From assembly GCA_946621465.1 (NCBI GenBank), contig CAMOOO010000001.1, positions 62,001 through 126,000 on the forward strand: 64,000 nt of DNA, read 5' to 3'. The notes beneath the pieces were generated by a model, which did not search any database, was not told the DNA's origin, and saw nothing but the letters and a program-made list of their open reading frames with translations. A program made the position numbers and the translations under genes. Position 1 is the first letter of the stretch. Each line of letters opens with the position of its first letter. This document shows, piece after piece, positions 24,910-31,760 of this stretch. The DNA is from an uncultured Clostridia bacterium (GTDB lineage: Bacteria; Bacillota; Clostridia; Christensenellales; DTU072).

Positions 24910-26226
24910 TTATTTGTTATCCGGATAGCGCATCGTCCAGGATTGATAGCGTAGACGATCGGATAGATATTTATCTTCAAAGGAATCGGAGTGACGCCAG
25001 GTCCCCCTGAAACTGCAGTTCTTTATTTTGGGTAGGTCGTCCAAATCGGGCAATTGAGGAATGGGGACCAATTCTATCTTTCCAACCCCGTATAATGCCT
25101 CCACCGCGGCGTAAAGCCAATCGGCAGGTCCTATATAATATTGCCCAACGCGAATGCGAGAGGGGATGGGAGCGGAAGTGTCGATACTTTTTGCCGATTC
25201 AAAGACCTCTTTAAGCGTAAGGGTGACGGGCGACTGGATACCTTGCGGCTCTTCCATAGGGCCGTAAACCGGTCCGCAAAGATGTTCTTTTTTTCCTTGT
25301 AGAAAATTTACGCAAGCAAAGAACATATCGCATAATGACAAAGAGGGGGAATTGCAGGGAGTTAGCCCACGGGATAGCGTTTCAAACAGCACCGGAACCT
25401 GCGAAAGAGAGAGCGTTCTTTTTTTAAAGGGATCATACTCGGAAGCGATATCCTCAAAAGTGGAGAAGACGAATCGGCTGTCTTTTTTCAATAACTTTAT
25501 CAGTCTATGCATGTTTTTGTAAAACCGTTTCGTTTGCGATAGTCTTTTCCTGGAAGGATATATCCAATCGTTGAACTCCCGCAGGTTTTCTTTGTCGTAA
25601 TTGAGTATATCCCAGCTTTCACGGTACATAGCCTTGTGCGGATGGGTATAAATGACGGCGATATCTTGCGTTGCCAATCTGTCCAGCTCCTTTTTAAAGG
25701 GGGGACAAACTCTGAATAAATAGTCCTCTAAACACGACGAGTAGCGAACGTGAAAACCGTTGCAATAATATATTCCGTTCCCGTCCGGATCGCAAATGGA
25801 ATCGGCATAAATGGGGATGCCCATTTCCGCATAGCCAAGCATTGCAACGTAGGAGTCCTGATTTCCCGGCGGAACGGCTGCAAAGAGTTTTTTTCTTTCA
25901 AAGGTCTGGAAAATACTTTTTTCCGCGAACCTCTCTTGTAAAAGGAATTCTTCTTTTGCCCGGAGAAAGTCCTCTTTGTCGGTGTATTCGTTGATGATCG
26001 GATGCATCGAATGGGTGAGAGAATGAGTGTCGATCTCATGCGGCTTCAATGCGTTAATTACGTCCGAACGCTCCCAATCGGCCAATTGGTTAGCGAGTGC
26101 GCCTACGACGCAAAAACACCCCCGAATACCTTCTTCGGTCAATATGTTTGCTTCTTCTCTGATGGCATCCGCAGCTTTTTCGGAAGTAAAATCCTCCGTG
26201 TCAAAGGCGAAAATCACTTTGGTCAT
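24910..26226 (-). CDS. NodB-fold polysaccharide-deacetylase-like protein with extra C-terminal domain
   Basis: Residues 1-240 look like the NodB/CE4 fold. VIFAFDTEDF carries the metal/catalytic Asp pair region (Asp9), and the second motif H-S-x-x-H is HSLTH (His68-His72). A motif-3-like PPGNQDSY follows the HSMHP segment, and IYTHPHKAMY is near residue 215. There is no signal peptide, unlike peptidoglycan deacetylases, suggesting an intracellular or capsule-precursor substrate. About 200 further residues of unknown fold follow. The second ATG (26226) is preferred: GGAG lies 9 bases upstream of it but only 3 before the first ATG (26232). It is divergent from the CobW gene. Confidence 0.72.
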   Translation of the reverse strand: MTKVIFAFDTEDFTSEKAADAIREEANILTEEGIRGCFCVVGALANQLADWERSDVINALKPHEIDTHSLTHSMHPIINEYTDKEDFLRAKEEFLLQERFAEKSIFQTFERKKLFAAVPPGNQDSYVAMLGYAEMGIPIYADSICDPDGNGIYYCNGFHVRYSSCLEDYLFRVCPPFKKELDRLATQDIAVIYTHPHKAMYRESWDILNYDKENLREFNDWIYPSRKRLSQTKRFYKNMHRLIKLLKKDSRFVFSTFEDIASEYDPFKKRTLSLSQVPVLFETLSRGLTPCNSPSLSLCDMFFACVNFLQGKKEHLCGPVYGPMEEPQGIQSPVTLTLKEVFESAKSIDTSAPIPSRIRVGQYYIGPADWLYAAVEALYGVGKIELVPIPQLPDLDDLPKIKNCSFRGTWRHSDSFEDKYLSDRLRYQSWTMRYPDNK

Positions 26227-26247
26227 ATTCATTGGCTCCTTTATAAA

Positions 26248-26276
26248 AGGATATCATGTTTGAGAAAAAATTTCAA
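26248..26276 (-). promoter_or_regulatory. Promoter of the deacetylase-like gene
   Basis: On the minus strand: TTGAAA (26276-26271), 17 bases, TATCCT (26253-26248). The -10 is weak. Confidence 0.5.
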
Positions 26277-26315
26277 TCACAAGAGTTGTTTTTGCCAAAA
26301 TATAGATCAATCCGT

Positions 26316-26344
26316 TTTACAGATAAGGATTTTTATTATATAAT
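26316..26344 (+). promoter_or_regulatory. Sigma-A promoter of the CobW-family gene
   Basis: TTTACA (26316-26321), 17 bases, TATAAT (26339-26344). Its position rules out starts of the CobW gene upstream of 26376. No Zur-like operator could be recognised. Confidence 0.75.
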
Positions 26345-26375
26345 ACAAGAAAAAGTAAGGAGAACTTTTGATAAT

Positions 26376-27506
26376 ATGAAAAAAAGAATCGTTCCTATCG
26401 CACTGCTGACCGGATATCTCGGCGCAGGAAAAACCACTTTACTCAATCACGTATTAAATAATCAAGAAGGCTACCACGTCGCCGTTATCGTCAACGATAT
26501 AGGAGAAGTAAATATAGATGCAAGTCTGCTCGCCGCAGGAGGCGTTGTTACGCAAAAAGACGACAATCTCGTACCGCTTCAAAACGGCTGTATCTGCTGC
26601 ACGCTGAAAGAAGACCTAATGAAACAGATCATTCAATTGGCTGAGTGCGGGAAATTCGATTATATTCTGATCGAAGCGAGCGGTATCTGCGAGCCGGTAC
26701 CAATTGTGCAAACGATCGAGTACCTTGCCGAGAGCATGGACAAAAGTCCGTATGGCTTTTCCGTCCATCTCGATAACATCATTTCCGTAGTAGACGCCAG
26801 CCGTCTTGTCGAAGAATTCGGCAACGGCAGCGACCTGTTGAAAGAGGAGATAGAGGACGACGATATCGAAAACCTCATTATTCAACAGGTGGAATTCTGT
26901 ACCAAAATCGTCATCAATAAAACCGACCTCGTCACCCCCGAACAATTGAAAGAAGTAGAGGCTGTCATCCGCGCACTTCAACCGGAAGCCGAACTTCTCG
27001 AAACGGTACAAGGCAAACTCGACCTATCAAAAGTACTCGATACCGATTCCTTTGACTTTGACAAAGCCAGCGGCTCCGCTGCTTGGATAAAGGGATTGGA
27101 AGAAGAGGAAGAGGAGGAGGAACCGGAAGGGGAGGTCCTTGAATATAATATAATGACGTTTGTCTATAAACGCAGAAAACAATTCAACACCAAAAAGTTT
27201 CTTGATTGGGCAAACGATCACTATCCGAGATCGATTATCCGTTGCAAAGGCGTCGTATGGATTTCTCGTGATAACAAAAACATGTATATGTTTGAACAGG
27301 CAGGAAAACAAAAGAGCCTCATGAATGCCGGAGAGTGGGTCGCATCCATGCCCAAAGAAGAACAAGACCAGATTCTCATGATGTATCCGGACGTTGCGGC
27401 GGAATGGGACGAAAACGTCGGTGACAAAATGATTAAGCTGGTATTCATCGGCAAAGACATGGATAGAAAACAGATTGAGGCCGATTTGGACGCCTGTTTA
27501 AAGTAG
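26376..27506 (+). CDS. CobW/G3E-family GTPase, likely metallochaperone
   Basis: The G3E GTPases deliver metals (zinc, nickel, cobalt) to target enzymes. Seen are Walker A GYLGAGKTTLL (13-23), the metal-binding CxCC motif CICC (72-75), an EASGICEP switch region, the NKTDLV base-recognition motif, and a C-terminal CobW_C domain (FVYKRRKQFNTKKFLDW onwards). A run of seven or eight glutamates sits in the linker at about residues 245-258. The start at 26376 follows the promoter and gives a 376-residue product; AAGGAG lies 13 bases upstream, a little far. No zinc-transport or cobalamin genes are adjacent, so the metal is unknown. Confidence 0.9.
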   Translation: MKKRIVPIALLTGYLGAGKTTLLNHVLNNQEGYHVAVIVNDIGEVNIDASLLAAGGVVTQKDDNLVPLQNGCICCTLKEDLMKQIIQLAECGKFDYILIEASGICEPVPIVQTIEYLAESMDKSPYGFSVHLDNIISVVDASRLVEEFGNGSDLLKEEIEDDDIENLIIQQVEFCTKIVINKTDLVTPEQLKEVEAVIRALQPEAELLETVQGKLDLSKVLDTDSFDFDKASGSAAWIKGLEEEEEEEEPEGEVLEYNIMTFVYKRRKQFNTKKFLDWANDHYPRSIIRCKGVVWISRDNKNMYMFEQAGKQKSLMNAGEWVASMPKEEQDQILMMYPDVAAEWDENVGDKMIKLVFIGKDMDRKQIEADLDACLK

Positions 27507-27539
27507 AGCAAATTTTTTCAAAAAAATATTGCAAAACCC

Positions 27540-27568
27540 TTGCAATTCAAGAAGGAATCTGCTATTAT
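27540..27568 (+). promoter_or_regulatory. Promoter for the tRNA cluster
   Basis: TTGCAA (27540-27545), 17 bases, TATTAT (27563-27568), 52 bases before tRNA-Gly. Confidence 0.65.
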
Positions 27569-27620
27569 ATATGAGCAATCGCAATTCAGTGCTTTTGCAG
27601 GTACCTTTATAAGTCTGTAT

Positions 27621-27695
27621 GCGGGAGTGGCTCAGTGGTAGAGCGTCGCCTTGCCAAGGCGAATGTCGCGGGTCCGAATCCCGTCTCCCGCTCCA
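27621..27695 (+). tRNA. tRNA-Gly (anticodon GCC)
   Basis: The acceptor stem GCGGGAG pairs with CTCCCGC. The D-loop is GCTCAGTGGTAGAGC, the anticodon loop TTGCCAA (GCC at 27653-27655), and the T-arm is GCGGGTCCGAATCCCGT. CCA is encoded at 27693-27695. Confidence 0.97.
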
Positions 27696-27724
27696 AAACA
27701 GTCTTATACAGAAGTAGGATAGAT

Positions 27725-27798
27725 GGCACCATAGCCAAGTGGTAAGGCAGAGGTCTGCAACACCTTCACCTCCAGTCCGAATCTGGATGGTGCCTCCA
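27725..27798 (+). tRNA. tRNA-Cys (anticodon GCA)
   Basis: The acceptor GGCACCA pairs with TGGTGCC. The anticodon loop CTGCAAC reads GCA at 27757-27759, the T-loop is GTCCGAATC, and CCA is encoded at 27796-27798. Discriminator base U is typical for Cys. Confidence 0.97.
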
Positions 27799-27808
27799 AT
27801 TTTTTTCT

Positions 27809-27895
27809 GCCGTTGTGGCGGAATAGGCAGACGCAAGGGACTTAAAATCCCTCGATAGCAATATCGTACCGGTTCGACCCCGGTCAACGGCACCA
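27809..27895 (+). tRNA. tRNA-Leu (anticodon TAA)
   Basis: An 87-base class II tRNA with a long variable arm (CGATAGCAATATCG). The acceptor GCCGTTG pairs with CAACGGC, the anticodon loop CTTAAAA has TAA at 27843-27845, the discriminator is A, and CCA is encoded at 27893-27895. Confidence 0.97.
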
Positions 27896-27915
27896 CAAAC
27901 TAAATAGAATTAACG

Positions 27916-27943
27916 ATTCCCACGGTATAGCCGTGGGAATTTT
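27916..27943 (+). terminator. Terminator after the tRNA cluster
   Basis: A perfect 10-base stem, ATTCCCACGG / CCGTGGGAAT with loop TATAG, followed by TTTAATGC and TTTTT. It lies between convergent units and may serve the minus-strand gene ending at 27966 as well. Confidence 0.8.
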
Positions 27944-27965
27944 AATGCTGTTTTTATCCTTTTAT

Positions 27966-29216
27966 TTAATCAATCGGGCGTATTTCGATATAATAATAAC
28001 CGTCTTCCGTTTCTTTTTCTGTCAGCAGTGTATAGCTGTCAACGCAGGGAAGTAAGATAACATTCGTTGCCGCGTCTAAAATCTCTCCGTTACGTAACAA
28101 GTTGCCTGACGCGTCCTTTATAAGGAAGTCGTATTCTTCATTATCTATAACGTCAAGGAGAATCGTGTCTTCCGCTATACCGAATTCATCGACGATAAGT
28201 TCATCCGTAATACGGATGACTTTATTATTTTCTTCCGATTGTAAAAAGAAACAATTATTCAGTCGATAACACTGCGAAACGGCACTTTCCGATAGTTCCT
28301 TTTGCGCTAATAGTTCTCCGGATTGAGCGTCGTACTTTTTTACCGAAAGGTTGTCTCCCTTTTCTACTGCGATAAAATACCCTTTGTCGGAGTATACGGG
28401 TACGATATATTGTAGCTCGGAGTCACTCATTTTTGTTTTGCTACCGATAGATAGATCGTTTTTATTGATCGAAACGGCATAAAACCCATCCGATTGATTA
28501 GTAAAAAGTAAAAAGCAATCACCGTAATCAAAGTAATCGACCAATCGTGAACAATCTGTTTTCAGAAGTAACAGGTTGTCGTCGACCAATCCGTAAACAT
28601 AGGTTTCGTCATCGTACGAAGCAAACAGTAAAAAACCATTTTCCTTCGGTGCGATGGCGTAAGAGGGCGCGACGGAGACTTTATAAACGTTTTGATCGGA
28701 TAGGTCATAGTTTATAACGTGTACGAAAGCTAAACCCGAATCGGTGTTTTTGAGAAGGACGACGAAGCCGTTTACCGTCGGGCGAGCGGTAATAAACTCC
28801 CTTTCGTATCCAAAGACGTATACGTCCTTAGCGTTATTATTTTCATCCGTCTTTATGATAGCGTAGCAGGGGTTTTCCGTCGCAACGTCTCCTACGGCGC
28901 AATCGGAGGAAACGATTAGAAATCGTCCTAGTGGTACTTGGAAAACGTCCCATAAACGAATATTTCCCTCGCCGTAAATTTTCAACTTTCCGTCTTCGCT
29001 TTCTCGCGGAAAAATGTCGGTATAGATGGTTTTAATGATACTTTCCGGCTCGTACGGGATCTCATCAATGGGGGTAGCGACGGACTCGCTGACAGTCTCC
29101 TCGGCAGAGGATGCCGGATCACCGGACTTCCCGATAATAAGGAAAGAAAGAAATACGATGGACAGTAATAGAATGGCGTAACAAAAGGTTGGTAGTATTT
29201 TTTTGATTTTTTTCAT
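27966..29216 (-). CDS. Membrane-anchored extracytoplasmic protein of unknown function
   Basis: 416 residues from the ATG at 29216, which has GAGGT 6 bases upstream; an earlier GTG (29228) is less likely. An N-terminal signal anchor (ILPTFCYAILLLSIVFLSFLII) is followed by an acidic Ser/Glu linker. The remaining about 370 residues are beta-rich and read like a repeated blade architecture (YVFGYEREFITARP, FLLFASYDDETYVYGLVDDN, YFIAVEKGDNLSVKKYD), possibly a beta-propeller. It lies 74 bases downstream of murG on the same strand and is probably envelope-related. No family recognised. Confidence 0.75.
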   Translation of the reverse strand: MKKIKKILPTFCYAILLLSIVFLSFLIIGKSGDPASSAEETVSESVATPIDEIPYEPESIIKTIYTDIFPRESEDGKLKIYGEGNIRLWDVFQVPLGRFLIVSSDCAVGDVATENPCYAIIKTDENNNAKDVYVFGYEREFITARPTVNGFVVLLKNTDSGLAFVHVINYDLSDQNVYKVSVAPSYAIAPKENGFLLFASYDDETYVYGLVDDNLLLLKTDCSRLVDYFDYGDCFLLFTNQSDGFYAVSINKNDLSIGSKTKMSDSELQYIVPVYSDKGYFIAVEKGDNLSVKKYDAQSGELLAQKELSESAVSQCYRLNNCFFLQSEENNKVIRITDELIVDEFGIAEDTILLDVIDNEEYDFLIKDASGNLLRNGEILDAATNVILLPCVDSYTLLTEKETEDGYYYIEIRPID

Positions 29217-29290
29217 TTTTGACCTCACTGCAGAAAGTATACCTTTTTTTGAAGAGAAAAGAGTACATTTGCAAAAGTAGTCAAAAACAA

Positions 29291-30307
29291 TTATTTTGCT
29301 ACAGAAAATACCTCATCGGCTATTCTTTCGTTGGTTTTCGACAGATCGAGAACGGGCGGTTTCAGTCCTTCCAGTTCCTTCAACTTATAGAGCAAACTCT
29401 CCATAAACAGGTCTTCTTGCGGCAGAACGTCAATAAACCCCTTATCCCGGAAGTAACGGGCATTGAGGACCTGATCGCCGCGCGACGTTCCTTTGGGTAA
29501 AGGAATACACAGCGTCGGTTTCCCGATAGAGGCTAACTCGAATAGCGTATTGGCGCCGGCGCGGCATACGACCATATCCGCGAGCGCATACAGATCGAAA
29601 ATGTCCGACGCAAACTTTATTTGATGGTAACCGGGTCCGTCCGGTACGGAAAAATCTCCGTTTTTGCCCGAAATATGCAGAATATTGTATTTTTGCGTTA
29701 ATTCCGGTAGGGCGTCATAAATGACGTTATTGATACAAGAAGCTCCTTGACTACCGCCGAAAAAGAGAACGGTTTTACGCGAATGAAGGAAAGGATATTT
29801 TTTTGCCGCCGATGTTTTATCGCCACGTTTTATCTCTTCACGAACGGGATTTCCTACGAAAGTTCCGCCCGGCGTATCCTCAAAAGAAGTGAGGACTTTC
29901 GTTGCAAAACGCGATACCAGTTTATTAGCCAGCCCCATTGTGTAGTCCGATTCGTGACACACGATGGGAATGGACTTTTTGGCGGCGTAGCAAGCAGGCA
30001 AGGCGACGTAACCGCCCTTTGACAGTAAAACCGACGGATTATACTCAGCGAAAATCTCTTTACATCGCGCTATGCCTCTATGCAAGGCGAACGGTATTTT
30101 TATATTTTTGTAAATTTGCGTTCGATGAAATTTCTCCGTTTCGACTGCAAAAAAGGGGATACCTTCGTTTTCCACGAGTGCTTTTTCCATTCCGTTTCCA
30201 CCGATAAATATGATTCTATCAAAGCGTTTCTTTAGTTCCGGGACGAGCGCCAATAGGGGAATAACGTGTCCGCCCGTGCCGCCCCCGGTCAATACGATTG
30301 TTTTCAT
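29291..30307 (-). CDS. murG: MurG: UDP-GlcNAc--lipid I N-acetylglucosaminyltransferase
   Basis: This GT-B enzyme makes lipid II at the inner face of the membrane. It begins MKTIVLTGGGTGGHVIPLLA (glycine-rich loop GGGTGGH, 8-14). Further features are LLSKGGYVALPACYAA, IPIVCHESDYTMGLAN, FFGGSQGA, and the UDP-GlcNAc site VVCRAGANTLFELASIGKP with GDQVLNARYF. Length 338 is slightly short of the usual 355-365. The ATG at 30307 starts exactly at the first beta strand; the longer open frame upstream is not conserved. It is outside a division/cell-wall cluster, so it may be a paralog or a relocated single copy. Confidence 0.9.
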   Translation of the reverse strand: MKTIVLTGGGTGGHVIPLLALVPELKKRFDRIIFIGGNGMEKALVENEGIPFFAVETEKFHRTQIYKNIKIPFALHRGIARCKEIFAEYNPSVLLSKGGYVALPACYAAKKSIPIVCHESDYTMGLANKLVSRFATKVLTSFEDTPGGTFVGNPVREEIKRGDKTSAAKKYPFLHSRKTVLFFGGSQGASCINNVIYDALPELTQKYNILHISGKNGDFSVPDGPGYHQIKFASDIFDLYALADMVVCRAGANTLFELASIGKPTLCIPLPKGTSRGDQVLNARYFRDKGFIDVLPQEDLFMESLLYKLKELEGLKPPVLDLSKTNERIADEVFSVAK

Positions 30308-30833
30308 AAAATGCCTCTTTTTCCATATTATTATCAACAAAAGGGATTTGATACTTTTTAGGCGGTTATCATTAATTGAAATGGTGTTTTTCTCGCGAAA
30401 AAGTCGCAAGAGTACTAAAAACGGAATTAGTACGTTGTTAGTAATATTTGCTTAAATTACACTGGTCGAAAACCTTTTATAACAAAAAAATCGTATTATA
30501 TTAACGCTGAATAAACCGTCTGTTGACATACAAGCATGTAATATGCTTAAAGACTAAGGCGCGTCCGATACGTTCGCTAAAACACAAGACGCCTGTATTT
30601 GCAAAAAGCAAAGCTGTCGTCGTTCTTAAATATAATTTCAACATACACGGTGCTGATTTGTAAAGATACTGAGTCGGAAGAACAGGGGACGAATAACCGA
30701 TAGTGTTTATCGTATCTTCCTATTATATCCAATAACAAAAATACATTACTTATTAAAAATAAAAAAACTATTGAAAAATGTTTTGATGTGTTTTATAATA
30801 GAATGGATATATACTGTTCGGAGGTTAGTATTT
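30308..30833. other. Intergenic region, 526 bases, between divergent genes
   Basis: No ORF with a ribosome-binding site. It contains the hydrolase promoter (30771-30799), an isolated TTGACA (30523-30528) without a -10 at 16-18 bases, and an inverted repeat AAGATAC (30663-30669) / GTATCTT (30712-30718) with inner TCGG/CCGA pairing. A murG promoter must lie here but could not be assigned confidently. Confidence 0.5.
30771..30799 (+). promoter_or_regulatory. Sigma-A promoter of the alpha/beta hydrolase gene
   Basis: TTGAAA (30771-30776), 17 bases, TATAAT (30794-30799), 34 bases before the ATG at 30834. Confidence 0.75.
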
Positions 30834-31739
30834 ATGAAACAATTGAATTTAAAAGCATTTGATAATACCGATATCGGAATCGATTTATGGGATGAAGTGG
30901 AGTCCCCGATCGGTTGCGTTCAGATAGCTCACGGCATGGCGGAACATCCGGATAGATATGATGATTTTGCAAAATACCTCAACGGAAAAGGTTATATCGT
31001 AGCAGCGGACGATCACAGAGGGCACAGAAGAGGTGCCGTCAACGGTGAGAGCGGTATGGTCTACGGCGATAGCTGGAATGAAACCATCGACGATATGAAG
31101 GTCCTTTGCGATTATCTGAAGAACCAATATAATCTGCCCGTTATTCTACTCGGACACAGCTACGGTAGCTTCCTTTCGCAGTGCTTTATCGAAAGATACT
31201 CCAGTGAACTTGCCGGATGCATTCTCAGCGGTACGGCTCATATGAAGAATGCTCTTCTTGCTATGGGTAAAATGATCGCCGGATGTCAAAAGGCTTTCGG
31301 TATGGGACAAAAGAAAGGTAAGTTGATCAATAAACTGAGTTTTGGCGCGTACAATAAACCGTTCACGGAGCAAGGTCAGGAATTCGCTTGGCTCTCACGC
31401 GATAAGGACGTCGTAGCAAGATACGAAGCCGATCCCGAATGCGGATACGTTTTGTGTATTGACTATTACTACTATTTCTTTAAGGGCGTCATGAATATGT
31501 ACGGTAAGGATGCCAAGACCATCCGTAAAGATTTCCCCATCATGATCGCTTGCGGTAGCATGGACCCGGTCAGCAATCAATCGGCGTTAGCTAAGAAGCT
31601 GTATGACTTTTATAAAGGTCTCGGGTTGCAACCGGAACTGAAGATTTATGAAGGTGCCCGTCACGAGATCCTCAATGAGATCAACAAAGAAGAAGTCTAT
31701 GCCGACTTCGGTGCCTTTATTGACAATATTATTAAATAA
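30834..31739 (+). CDS. Alpha/beta hydrolase (lysophospholipase/monoacylglycerol-lipase type)
   Basis: A serine hydrolase of the Hydrolase_4 type, 301 residues, cytoplasmic. The nucleophile elbow is LGHSYGS (Ser109). The oxyanion region is QIAHGMAEHPDRYD. The acid is in ACGSMDPVSNQ and the catalytic His in GARHEILNE. The start at 30834 has GGAGG nine bases upstream and follows the promoter; the open frame before it overlaps the promoter and is not coding. It is 21 bases upstream of a lipoprotein gene and may be cotranscribed. The substrate (monoacylglycerol, lysophospholipid or other ester) cannot be inferred. Confidence 0.9.
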   Translation: MKQLNLKAFDNTDIGIDLWDEVESPIGCVQIAHGMAEHPDRYDDFAKYLNGKGYIVAADDHRGHRRGAVNGESGMVYGDSWNETIDDMKVLCDYLKNQYNLPVILLGHSYGSFLSQCFIERYSSELAGCILSGTAHMKNALLAMGKMIAGCQKAFGMGQKKGKLINKLSFGAYNKPFTEQGQEFAWLSRDKDVVARYEADPECGYVLCIDYYYYFFKGVMNMYGKDAKTIRKDFPIMIACGSMDPVSNQSALAKKLYDFYKGLGLQPELKIYEGARHEILNEINKEEVYADFGAFIDNIIK

Positions 31740-31760
31740 GGATAGAACGAGGAGTTTTTG

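Noticed and set aside
26256-26375. Upstream extension of the CobW gene
   Set aside because: It overlaps the promoter (26316-26344), and the Walker A domain starts properly at the 26376 ATG.
30310-30409. N-terminal extension of MurG
   Set aside because: The glycine-rich loop must lie near the N-terminus; the 34 extra residues are unlike any MurG.
30523-30551. Promoter at the isolated TTGACA in the murG-hydrolase gap
   Set aside because: No acceptable -10 hexamer lies 16-18 bases downstream on the plus strand.
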